Source: DASPNM01 sp035626515
GTDB taxonomy: Bacteria; Bacteroidota; Bacteroidia; Chitinophagales; Chitinophagaceae
Length of the DNA stretch: 64,000 nt
Direction of reading: 5' to 3'
Assembly: GCA_035626515.1 (NCBI GenBank)
Contig: DASPNM010000023.1
Coordinates: 124,001 to 188,000, forward strand
A model generated the notes under the pieces. That model was given only the letters and a program-made list of their open reading frames with translations, ran no database searches and had not been told where the DNA came from. A program made the position numbers and the translations under genes. Positions 1-7,822 of this stretch are shown in pieces (positions within the stretch are counted from its first letter, which is position 1; each line of letters begins with the position of its first letter).

Positions 1-181
1 GCTGAAACCATTCTTAGAGCTGCATCCGAAAAAAATACAGGCGCTGGTGCTCGTCGAACGCCGGCACAACTCATTCCCGGTTCAACCGGATTACGTCGGC
101 CTTTCTATTGCGACCACCCTGCAGGAACACATTTACGTAGAAGTAGAGAATGAAAAGCTTACCGCCGCCTGGATCCGCTGA
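1..181 (+). CDS. pyrR: PyrR-like phosphoribosyltransferase, C-terminal end (partial)
   Basis: Only the last 59 codons are in the window; the reading frame starts at base 2 and ends with TGA at 179-181. The visible protein contains LVLVERRHNSFPVQPDYVG followed by a short beta-rich tail, which matches the end of PyrR-type uracil phosphoribosyltransferases (family pattern LVDRGHRELPI.PDYVG). In that family the enzyme makes UMP from uracil and PRPP and, in some bacteria, regulates pyrimidine genes by attenuation. The PRPP-binding loop lies outside the window, so whether this is a regulator, an enzyme or both cannot be judged. The stop codon directly abuts the stop codon of the convergent lipoprotein gene. 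Confidence 0.75.
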   Translation, partial: LKPFLELHPKKIQALVLVERRHNSFPVQPDYVGLSIATTLQEHIYVEVENEKLTAAWIR

Positions 182-577
182 TCAGTCTTCAAGAAACACA
201 TCCACTTCGCGTGTTGTTTGGCGGTCATAGCGGTCCGTGGCCGTGACTTTCACGGTAGCCGTGACGATCCCCGTCATTCCGGTGACGGTCCAGCTCCAGT
301 CGAAGTTGAACTGCGGAAGGTTGGCGACGGCAGCTGTTTGCGAAAAATACATCGTACCGTTTGCCTTGTTTTTTATTTCCACCCGCGCAGACTTGAGCAG
401 GTCCTGGTCGGTAATGCTTCCGCGCACGTTGAGCGGAGTGGCGTTCGGATAATGGCCGTTCGCCGTTGGCAGGGTCATCGAAATGGTAGAGGGCGTGTCG
501 GGCGGAGGATTTCCGTTGTCGTCTTTCTTGCAGGCAAGTAGAACAACAAGCGAAAGCACGGCGAATAATTCTTTCAT
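182..577 (-). CDS. Small Ig-like-fold lipoprotein, function unknown
   Basis: 131 aa. The N-terminus is a lipoprotein signal with lipobox LLAC (Cys16), followed by a charged KKDD stretch and a Pro/Asn-rich linker typical of Bacteroidota surface lipoproteins. The remainder (about residues 32-131) is beta-rich, with alternating hydrophobics and the pattern VKVTATDRYDRQTTREVDV, as in small immunoglobulin-like or DUF4625-like domains. I infer an outer-membrane or periplasmic lipoprotein; no enzymatic motif is visible. It lies 5 bp downstream of the DUF2279 gene on the same strand (start 577, DUF2279 stop 583), so the two are probably cotranscribed. Confidence 0.75.
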   Translation of the reverse strand: MKELFAVLSLVVLLACKKDDNGNPPPDTPSTISMTLPTANGHYPNATPLNVRGSITDQDLLKSARVEIKNKANGTMYFSQTAAVANLPQFNFDWSWTVTGMTGIVTATVKVTATDRYDRQTTREVDVFLED

Positions 578-582
578 AAGTG

Positions 583-1530
583 CTAAAAATACAAAAAATA
601 GACCTTGAGCTTACCCCGGTTATCCATTGATAAGGCGGGGGAGGGCAACTTGAATGAGTTCAGTCCCGCAAACACCGTGCGCAAAAATTTGCTGCTGGTT
701 TTGATTCGGGTGAGATCAATATCGGGTGCGAGATAGAATTGCCGGACCCGCGGAATGTCGCGGCGGTCGAAGCGGATATTGCCCATTTCGTCGCGCGCAA
801 GATTCTCGAATCCGCCAAAGAGACCCTCCGCGCCGTAGCCGACCGAAAGATTCAGCCAGAGAGGTAAAGCTGTTTCACGCAGCAATGATCGCAGGTTGAA
901 GCTGAGCCAGTAGGTCTGGCCGTTGTAATCTTTGAGCATGCGCTCGTACCAGCTGGTACCGAACAATTCGCTGGCCCGGTGCTCCAGCATCGGTTCCGCG
1001 TAATGTTTGCGGTGGAAAGAAAACTTAAACTGCACCCGTTGTTCTTTCCAGCCGAGTTCCTGCCCGATAAACAATCCCGATCCGAACAAGTTCGAGGCAA
1101 TATCGGCCCAGCTCCATCCCCACTTCGCCGAATGGGCGTCCAGCACTTCGATCACTGTCAAATAAAGGGCGCCGCTGCCACCCCCGACCAGGGCCGCACG
1201 CTTCTGGGAAAGTCCCGCCCAGCGCCACATCGCCGCCGACGCGCGACCTGTATTATACGCGGTCCATGCATGTCCCACTTTGTCCACCTGCAACCATTCT
1301 GCCGCATCGTTGAAAGTATGAAATGATGTTTTCTCAAAATCCTTGTACCAGGCATTATTGAGTATGAGCAGGGAAGTGCCGTATCCGGCCACATTGATAC
1401 CCGTGATCAGGAAAACTCTCCCGGACTGCCCTCGGGATTTCGCAGGCACCGAATCGCCCGGTAGCGTACTTGCCCGGCCGTCTGGTGGGACCAACAGCAG
1501 CACAATAAGCAGGCAACAGGTTGCACGCAT
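583..1530 (-). CDS. DUF2279 family envelope protein
   Basis: 315 aa with an N-terminal signal peptide (about residues 1-20). The central part, with VDKVGHAWTAYNTGRAS followed by hydrophobic helices and WGWSWADIASNLFGSGLFIGQ, is the signature region of DUF2279 (YfiM-type predicted periplasmic/lipoprotein family). The C-terminal half is beta-rich, ends in aromatic residues (VYFLYF) and could be membrane-associated. Function is unknown in the family. It is first in a two-gene minus-strand unit with the small lipoprotein, and is divergent from the phosphohexomutase gene across about 100 bp. Confidence 0.8.
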   Translation of the reverse strand: MRATCCLLIVLLLVPPDGRASTLPGDSVPAKSRGQSGRVFLITGINVAGYGTSLLILNNAWYKDFEKTSFHTFNDAAEWLQVDKVGHAWTAYNTGRASAAMWRWAGLSQKRAALVGGGSGALYLTVIEVLDAHSAKWGWSWADIASNLFGSGLFIGQELGWKEQRVQFKFSFHRKHYAEPMLEHRASELFGTSWYERMLKDYNGQTYWLSFNLRSLLRETALPLWLNLSVGYGAEGLFGGFENLARDEMGNIRFDRRDIPRVRQFYLAPDIDLTRIKTSSKFLRTVFAGLNSFKLPSPALSMDNRGKLKVYFLYF

Positions 1531-1630
1531 CTCCCAAAATTACGGTTAGTGCCGCCGTGCGATGTTCTGCGTAATGAAAATCCGCCGGATTTTATTTTCA
1601 ACTAAATTGCCGCACCTTAAAAGTGATGAC

Positions 1631-3352
1631 ATGGATGCTGCGATCCGAGCGAAAGTGAACAGCTGGCTCGAAGGAAATATTGATGAGGAAACCCGGCAAC
1701 AGATCCTTCGATTGGAAAAAGAGAAACCCGACGAACTGACCGACGCTTTTTACAAAAACCTGGAGTTTGGCACGGGCGGCCTGCGCGGGATCATGGGCGT
1801 GGGAACCAACCGCATGAACCGGTACACCGTGGGCATGGCCACCCAGGGGTATGCCAACTATCTCAGGCAGGTTTTTGGCAACAAGCTGAGCGTGGCCATC
1901 GCGCACGACAGCCGCAACAACAGCCGGTTTTTCGCGGAAACGGCTGCGGCCGTGTTCGCCGCAAACGGGATCCGGGTTTACCTTTTCGACGACATGCGCC
2001 CCACACCCGTGCTGTCGTTCGCGATTCGCAGCCTGGGATGCCAGGGGGGAGTGGTGTGCACGGCTTCTCATAATCCGAAAGAGTACAACGGGTATAAAGC
2101 TTATTGGAATGACGGGTCACAGCTGGTGCCGCCGCATGACAAGAATGTGATGCGCGAGGTGGACCGGATCGCCTCAATCAACGAAGTGAAATGGTCGGGA
2201 GGCGAATCGAATGTCATCAGCATTGGCAACGAAATAGACGAGGCTTATATTCAAATGGTAAAAGCGCTGAGCGTATATCCCGAGATCATCGAAAGGCAAA
2301 CAGATCTGAAGATCGTATACACGCCTATTCATGGGTCCGGTATTAAGATGGTCCCCGCGGTATTGGAACGATTTGGATTCAGCAACGTACACCTGGTGAA
2401 GGAGCAAAGCATCCCCGATGGGAATTTCCCAACGGTGGTGTACCCGAATCCCGAAGAAAGCGAAGCCATGACCCTTGGTCTGCAACTTGCCGAACGGCTG
2501 GATGCCGATATTCTTTGTGGCACCGATCCCGACGCCGACCGGGTCGCGATCGGCATGAAGGATCATTCCGGGAAATGGACCCTGCTCAACGGGAATCAGA
2601 CTGCGGTACTTGCATTTAACTATCTCATCGAGGCCAGGCGCACAAGGGGCATTGCTCAACCAAATGACATGGTGATCACCACCATTGTCACCACGCCGAT
2701 GATTGCCGCTATTGCGCGGAAGAATGGGGTGGCGTGTTACCATGTCCTCACAGGATTCAAGTGGATCGCAGAACTGATCCGCCAGAAGGAAGGGAAGGAA
2801 AATTACATAATAGGAGGAGAGGAAAGCTTCGGCCTGATGATCGGCGACCAGGTGCGCGACAAGGACGGAGTGAGCGCCGTGGCCCTGCTCTGCGAAATGG
2901 CAGCATATGAAGCCAACAAAGGCCGGACGTTGTTCGACAAGCTGATCGACCTGTACGTGCAATACGGCTTTTATAAAGAACACCTCATCTCAATCACCCG
3001 CAAAGGCCGCGACGGCCAGCAGGAAATCGCTGCAATGATGGAAAGTTTCAGGAAAAATCCCAAGCGGGAAATAAGCGGAATCCCTGTGGTGCAGATGCTG
3101 GATTATGAGCTCGGGCAGGGACGAAATTTCCAAACGGGTGAAACCTGGCGACCTGGCCTGCCGAAAAGCAATGTGCTGCAGTTCCTGCTCGGGGACGGGA
3201 CCGTCATTTCCGCACGGCCCAGCGGCACCGAGCCGAAGATTAAATTCTACTTTAGCGTAAACGCACCCCTGCCTTCGTCCGATTTATGCGCGCAGGTGAA
3301 TGCCCAACTGGATCAAAAGATCAGGACATTGGTCGCTGCGATGCAGCTATAA
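1631..3352 (+). CDS. Phosphoglucomutase/phosphomannomutase (alpha-D-phosphohexomutase)
   Basis: 573 aa from the ATG at 1631; an in-frame upstream extension to 1562 exists, but the family N-terminus begins near MDAAIRAKV. All four active-site loops of the alpha-D-phosphohexomutase superfamily are visible: the phosphoserine loop TASHNP (Ser146), the Mg-binding loop GTDPDADRVAIG, the sugar-specificity loop GGEESFG, and the phosphate-binding loop RPSGTEPKIKFY near the C-terminus. The enzyme interconverts hexose 1- and 6-phosphates in the cytoplasm, feeding glycogen, nucleotide sugars and envelope glycans. Length fits the longer PGM/PMM type common in Firmicutes and Bacteroidota; glucose versus mannose preference cannot be read off. 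Its 3' end overlaps the convergent methyltransferase gene by 6 bp. Confidence 0.93.
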   Translation: MDAAIRAKVNSWLEGNIDEETRQQILRLEKEKPDELTDAFYKNLEFGTGGLRGIMGVGTNRMNRYTVGMATQGYANYLRQVFGNKLSVAIAHDSRNNSRFFAETAAAVFAANGIRVYLFDDMRPTPVLSFAIRSLGCQGGVVCTASHNPKEYNGYKAYWNDGSQLVPPHDKNVMREVDRIASINEVKWSGGESNVISIGNEIDEAYIQMVKALSVYPEIIERQTDLKIVYTPIHGSGIKMVPAVLERFGFSNVHLVKEQSIPDGNFPTVVYPNPEESEAMTLGLQLAERLDADILCGTDPDADRVAIGMKDHSGKWTLLNGNQTAVLAFNYLIEARRTRGIAQPNDMVITTIVTTPMIAAIARKNGVACYHVLTGFKWIAELIRQKEGKENYIIGGEESFGLMIGDQVRDKDGVSAVALLCEMAAYEANKGRTLFDKLIDLYVQYGFYKEHLISITRKGRDGQQEIAAMMESFRKNPKREISGIPVVQMLDYELGQGRNFQTGETWRPGLPKSNVLQFLLGDGTVISARPSGTEPKIKFYFSVNAPLPSSDLCAQVNAQLDQKIRTLVAAMQL

Positions 3353-4189
3353 AGGCTTGTGAGCGTCGCAGACCCATGCCGTCAATGGGCTTTTGAGAGG
3401 ATCATCTCCAAATTCTTTTGCGAGCCGTGCAGCAACCGAATTTTCAATTGGTTCAATCAGGGCCGGGTCTTTTTCAATAATTGAAAGATAGATTGGGTTG
3501 CCCTGAATCATCCCTTTTGCCAGCCCGGCAGCGTTTTTCGACTGGCCGGCTTTTGAAACCCTGCTGACGGTGACGTCCGCAAAACCGGCCCCGACCATTA
3601 ACTGCTCAAGCTCTCCGGGGTCGAACATGGAAAATGGAACATTATAAAACTGCGGCGGATCCGACTCGAAATAACTCTCTATTACCTGACGCCCCGTGTG
3701 GATCGCAGGATTGTTTTCCACGCGATCCCATGTATTGAACAAGAAACGTCCCCCGGGCTTCAGCACCCGGAATGCTTCCTGCATCCCCTTTGCTTTATCG
3801 GGAAAGAACATTACCCCGAACTGGCAAACAATCAGATCAAAAACATTGTCATTAAAAGGCAGGTCGAGCGCGTCAGCCACTTTCCATTTGATCCCGGGTT
3901 CCGAAGTAACGCGTTTTGCGACTTCGATCATGTCCGGATTCAGGTCGGTAGCCGTGAGCGAGTCGTACTGGACAGATCTGACCAGGTGGGCTGTCACTCT
4001 TCCCGTACCGCAGGCCAGCTCGAGGATGTGCGGATATTTCCTGTCCTGCAGCCGGTCCACCATGTCCAGTGCGTACGGCTCAAAAAGAAAAGGACCAAGG
4101 TACTTCTCATAATTTGCCGGGATGCTGCCGGCAAAGGCGGCTGCGTGTTCCATAGATTGAATTCCTTTTGTAAAACCAAATTTACGCAT
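3347..4189 (-). CDS. Class I SAM-dependent methyltransferase
   Basis: 280 aa from the first ATG; a second in-frame ATG at 4153 (protein starting MEHAAAFAG) is an equally credible start. A UbiE/Methyltransf_11-type Rossmann domain is visible: motif I LELACGTGRV, the acidic residue after beta 2 in TATDLNPDMIEVA, motif II/III DALDLPFNDNVFDLIVCQFGVMFF, then EAFRVLKPGGRFLFNTWD. The substrate is unknown: small-molecule or lipid methylation is usual for this type. It is divergent from pcm, with only about 40-75 bp between starts, and convergent with the phosphohexomutase gene (6 bp overlap of stop regions). Confidence 0.85.
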   Translation of the reverse strand: MRKFGFTKGIQSMEHAAAFAGSIPANYEKYLGPFLFEPYALDMVDRLQDRKYPHILELACGTGRVTAHLVRSVQYDSLTATDLNPDMIEVAKRVTSEPGIKWKVADALDLPFNDNVFDLIVCQFGVMFFPDKAKGMQEAFRVLKPGGRFLFNTWDRVENNPAIHTGRQVIESYFESDPPQFYNVPFSMFDPGELEQLMVGAGFADVTVSRVSKAGQSKNAAGLAKGMIQGNPIYLSIIEKDPALIEPIENSVAARLAKEFGDDPLKSPLTAWVCDAHKPL

Positions 4190-4212
4190 TCAATACGCGC
4201 TGAATCGGAGCG

Positions 4213-4220
4213 TATCTTTG
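4213..4220 (+). promoter_or_regulatory. Bacteroidota -7 box TATCTTTG upstream of pcm
   Basis: Exact match to TAnnTTTG. It ends 7 bp before the pcm ATG, so a transcript from it would have almost no leader. No good TTTG -33 element is seen 19 bp upstream. Confidence 0.5.
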
Positions 4221-4227
4221 CAATCAC

Positions 4228-4890
4228 ATGCGACCAACCGAGGATACTTACCGGCACAAGGGACTGCGTCGCAAGTTGGTCCAGGGCATCCGGGATAAAG
4301 GAATCAGCGACGAACGGGTGCTTGCAGCCCTGCTGGAAGTTCCGCGCCATTTCTTTCTCGACTCCGCGTTCGACGAGGTTGCGTACGAGGACCGGGCCTT
4401 TCCGATTGGGGAAGGTCAGACCATTTCGCAACCGTACACGGTGGCCTACCAGACACAGCTGCTGGAAGTGGAGCCTTTTTACAAAGTGCTGGAAGTCGGC
4501 ACCGGCAGCGGTTACCAGGCTGTCGTCCTCGCGGAAATGGGGGCGCAGGTCTATTCCATCGAGAGACAAAAAAAACTTTTCGACGCGAATAAGGAATTTG
4601 AATTCCTCAAGAAGTATCCCACTCTTCGTCTCTTTTACGGCGACGGTTATGAAGGCCTTCCTTCCTACGCGCCGTTTGACAGGATCCTCATAACCGCAGC
4701 GCCGTCAGAAATGCCTGAAAAGTTGATCGGCCAGTTGCGGCAGGGCGGCATGATGGTCCTTCCCCTCGGTGCGGGGGAAGTGCAGGAAATGATCCGGATC
4801 ACGAAGCTCCAAAGCGGCGCCATCCGCGAAGAGGCATTTGATAAATTTTCTTTTGTTCCGATGGTGCGAGGTAAAAAGGACGGTAACTGA
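4228..4890 (+). CDS. pcm: Protein-L-isoaspartate O-methyltransferase
   Basis: 220 aa. Uses SAM to methylate L-isoaspartyl residues in damaged proteins, starting their repair; cytoplasmic. Family hallmarks are the N-terminal VPRHFF region, the GEGQTISQPYTVA substrate-binding segment, the SAM motif VLEVGTGSGYQAVVLAEMG, the acidic SIER strand end, and the C-terminal LRQGGMMVLPLG. Length is normal for Pcm. The gene is monocistronic by layout: divergent from a methyltransferase and followed by 110 bp before the acylase gene. Its start lies 7 bp after a -7 box, suggesting a leaderless or near-leaderless mRNA. Confidence 0.95.
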   Translation: MRPTEDTYRHKGLRRKLVQGIRDKGISDERVLAALLEVPRHFFLDSAFDEVAYEDRAFPIGEGQTISQPYTVAYQTQLLEVEPFYKVLEVGTGSGYQAVVLAEMGAQVYSIERQKKLFDANKEFEFLKKYPTLRLFYGDGYEGLPSYAPFDRILITAAPSEMPEKLIGQLRQGGMMVLPLGAGEVQEMIRITKLQSGAIREEAFDKFSFVPMVRGKKDGN

Positions 4891-5000
4891 GCAGCGTGTC
4901 CGGTAAAAATCGTGCACGCTTTTTAGCAGAAGCAACTTAACAAAATAATCCCGCGTTATAACTATTTCGCGCCCGTTGATTATCTTTCCCGTTGTATTAC

Positions 5001-7460
5001 ATGCGAATTATCTCTTTCATTATTTCCACGCTGATCACGGCCGCGCTGGCATTTTTCTTCGACAGAAGCTGGTCACTGGCAGGCACCCGGCTTCCTCCGC
5101 TGGGTAGGTTTCTAAGCCCCCAGCAGGGGATTTGGCAGAACGCCGAACCCGCTCAACATAATTTTTCAGAAGATTTCCAGCTCGAAGGTTTGAAAGGAAA
5201 GGTCCGGGTTTACCTCGATGAACGCCTGGTACCGCATATTTTCGCCGAACAGGACGAGGATCTTTATTTCGTGCAGGGATACCTGCACGCGCGGTTCAGG
5301 CTCTGGCAAATGGAGTTCCAAAGCCGCGCTGCAGCGGGCCGGCTGAGCGAACTCCTGGGAAACGAAGAGCGGATCGTAAACTATGACCGTGAAACAAGAA
5401 GGATGGGCATGGTCTACGCGGCAGAGAAGGCGCTGGCGGAAATTGAAGGCAATCCCATCAGCAAATCCGGCTGCGATGCGTACACCGCAGGAGTAAACGC
5501 CTACATTGAGACCCTGACCTATGCAGAGTTGCCCGTGGAATACAAACTTCTGGATTGCCGGCCCGAAAAGTGGAGCAACCTGAAAATCGCCCTCTTCCTG
5601 AAGCAAATGAGCCGCACGCTCGCAGGTTTCGATCATGATCTGGCATTCACCAACCTGAAATCGAAGTTTAGTTTCGAAGAATTGCTGCAGCTTAATCCGC
5701 AAATCCCGGATTCATTGCGCCCGGTCGTGCCTGCGGGAACGGCATTCGATCCGCCCGGGGTCGTACCCGTGGCACCCTCATCCGCCGATTCGATCTATTT
5801 CGGCAAACGCGATTCAATGCACATCGCGCAGATCGCGCCTTCGGATCCAACGAATGGAAGCAATAACTGGGCGGTCGCGGGAAGCAGGACGCGATCAGGT
5901 TCACCGATCTTATGCAACGATCCCCACCTGGAGCTTACATTTCCTTCGATCTGGTTTGAAGTGCAGCTCAGCTCGCCTTCTGTAAATGCATACGGGGCCA
6001 GTTTTCCCGGCTCGCCCAATGTGATCATCGGCTTCAATGACAGCATCGCGTTTGGATTCACCAACGCGCAAAGAGACGTAAAGGATTATTATGAGATCCG
6101 GTTCCGCGACAGCAGCCGCCGTGAATACTGGTTTGACGGAAAATGGGTGAAGACCACGCTGCGCGAAGAGAAGATCAGGGTCCGTGGAGGGAAGGATGTG
6201 CTTGATACCGTAGCCTACACAGTTTTTGGTCCGGTGCTCTATGACCACCGCTTTTCACCGGAAGCCGCCCGCGGCCGTACAATCGCCCTGCGCTGGGTGG
6301 CGCACGATCCATCGAACGACGGACTGATGTGGTTTCATCTCAACCGTGCAAAAAATTATGATGATTACTATCGGGCAATCCAGTCTTTTGCCTGCCCGGG
6401 TCAAAATATTCTTTTTGCATCTCGCAGTGGCGACATTGCCATCTGGCAGCAGGGCCGCTTTCCCGCCCGCTGGTTCGGACAGGGGCTGTTCGTAATGCCC
6501 GGCGAGGACAGCAGTTTTATGTGGCAGGGGTTTATCCCGCAAGCCGAAAATCCGCATGTGATCAACCCCCCTTCCGGTTACATTGTGAGCGCCAACCAGC
6601 GGCCCGCGGATTCCAGCTATCCCTATTTTATCCCCGGGAATTACATCACCACCCGGGCGATCACCATCAACCGCGAGCTTTCCGCCATGCAGAACATTAC
6701 GGTAGCAGACATGCAGCGGCTGCAGAACAATTATTACAATACGTTTGCATCGGAAGCGCTGCCTTTGTTGCTGAATAACGTCGACGAAGCCGAGGTACAT
6801 GAGGGCAGGAAGTTTTTGGAACTGCTCCGTTCCTGGGATCTAAATGCGGGGCCGGACTCAAAAGGGCAAACGGTTTTCAAGCATTGGTGGGACAGCCTGT
6901 ACGTGTATATCTGGAGAGACGATATGCAGCAGGTACCACAGAATAAGTACATGCCCGATTCGCGGACCACCCTCGAAGCGCTCCTGAGAGATTCGGCATT
7001 TATTTACATCGATGACAGGCGTACGCCCGAAACGGAGGACCTTGGCCATGCGGTAACGCATGCGTTTCGTATGGCGCTCCCGCAGTTGATCCGCGACGAA
7101 GGGTCCGGGCGCCTCGAATGGGCAAAGAACAAGCGGCCGGCAGTGTACCATGTACTGAAAAACATCTCCGCTTTGGCGCGGCAGGACTTGCCCGTGGGCG
7201 GCGACGGAAATATCATAAACGCGGTTACCAAAAGTCACGGACCCAGTTGGAGAATGATCGTCCACCTCGCCCGGGAGACGGAAGCCTATGCCATTTATCC
7301 TGGTGGACAGAGTGGAAATCCGGGCAGCAGGTATTACGACAATTTTCTGGATCCCTGGACACGGGGAGAATACTTCCGCCTCTGGATGATGAAAGCGACT
7401 GAAAATAAAGATCCGCGCGTGCGATGGGAAATGCAGTTTGCGCCCCGCGAAACCAGGTAG
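5001..7460 (+). CDS. Penicillin acylase family (S45) N-terminal nucleophile hydrolase
   Basis: 819 aa from the ATG at 5001 (a TTG three codons earlier is less likely). The N-terminus has one hydrophobic segment (about residues 5-22) serving as membrane anchor or signal. It carries family landmarks: DERLVPHIFAEQDEDLYFVQGYLHARFRLWQME near the N-terminus, and the autocatalytic junction NGSNNWAV with predicted nucleophile Ser287, after which the beta chain would begin. S45 members hydrolyse amide bonds (beta-lactam side chains, acyl-homoserine lactones, other N-acyl compounds); the natural substrate here is unknown. Related large acylases are common in Bacteroidota. Next gene starts 3 bp after the stop, so it heads a probable three-gene operon. 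A TATCTTTC box lies at 4981-4988. Confidence 0.88.
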   Translation: MRIISFIISTLITAALAFFFDRSWSLAGTRLPPLGRFLSPQQGIWQNAEPAQHNFSEDFQLEGLKGKVRVYLDERLVPHIFAEQDEDLYFVQGYLHARFRLWQMEFQSRAAAGRLSELLGNEERIVNYDRETRRMGMVYAAEKALAEIEGNPISKSGCDAYTAGVNAYIETLTYAELPVEYKLLDCRPEKWSNLKIALFLKQMSRTLAGFDHDLAFTNLKSKFSFEELLQLNPQIPDSLRPVVPAGTAFDPPGVVPVAPSSADSIYFGKRDSMHIAQIAPSDPTNGSNNWAVAGSRTRSGSPILCNDPHLELTFPSIWFEVQLSSPSVNAYGASFPGSPNVIIGFNDSIAFGFTNAQRDVKDYYEIRFRDSSRREYWFDGKWVKTTLREEKIRVRGGKDVLDTVAYTVFGPVLYDHRFSPEAARGRTIALRWVAHDPSNDGLMWFHLNRAKNYDDYYRAIQSFACPGQNILFASRSGDIAIWQQGRFPARWFGQGLFVMPGEDSSFMWQGFIPQAENPHVINPPSGYIVSANQRPADSSYPYFIPGNYITTRAITINRELSAMQNITVADMQRLQNNYYNTFASEALPLLLNNVDEAEVHEGRKFLELLRSWDLNAGPDSKGQTVFKHWWDSLYVYIWRDDMQQVPQNKYMPDSRTTLEALLRDSAFIYIDDRRTPETEDLGHAVTHAFRMALPQLIRDEGSGRLEWAKNKRPAVYHVLKNISALARQDLPVGGDGNIINAVTKSHGPSWRMIVHLARETEAYAIYPGGQSGNPGSRYYDNFLDPWTRGEYFRLWMMKATENKDPRVRWEMQFAPRETR

Positions 7461-7463
7461 CCA

Positions 7464-7808
7464 ATGAAATTCCTTGTCTCAATATTGCTCACCGGGCTGC
7501 TCGCCTTCGTCGCAGGAATCTTCCTGCCATGGTGGAGCGTGGCGATCGCCGCTTTTTTGGTGGCGCTGCTGATTCATCAACGCGCAGGGCGCGCCTGGCT
7601 GAGCGGATTTCTCGGCGTCTTCCTTCTTTGGGGGGGATTTGCTTTTTGGATCAGCATGAAAAATCAGGATATTCTTGCCAGCCGCATTGCCGGAGTACTG
7701 CCGCTTGGCGGGAACGCAATTCTGCTGGTTCTCCTTTCTGCGGTCATTGGCGGACTGGTAGCCGGCCTTGCCGCGATGAGCGGAAGCTACCTGCGGACTT
7801 CTACCTGA
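7464..7808 (+). CDS. Small four-helix membrane protein, unknown function
   Basis: 114 aa, almost entirely hydrophobic, with about four transmembrane segments (residues 4-22, 26-44, 48-66 and 84-108) and the short basic loop HQRAGRAW. I recognise no named domain. It starts 3 bp after the acylase stop and ends 14 bp before the DUF5686 gene start, so the three genes are almost certainly one transcript. This context suggests an envelope accessory role; that is inference only. Confidence 0.75.
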   Translation: MKFLVSILLTGLLAFVAGIFLPWWSVAIAAFLVALLIHQRAGRAWLSGFLGVFLLWGGFAFWISMKNQDILASRIAGVLPLGGNAILLVLLSAVIGGLVAGLAAMSGSYLRTST

Positions 7809-7822
7809 GAAAACCGAACCCA

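Noticed and set aside
7424..7822. Upstream in-frame extension of the DUF5686 gene (133 codons)
   Set aside because: It overlaps the small membrane-protein gene in another frame and places the clear signal peptide in the middle of the protein.
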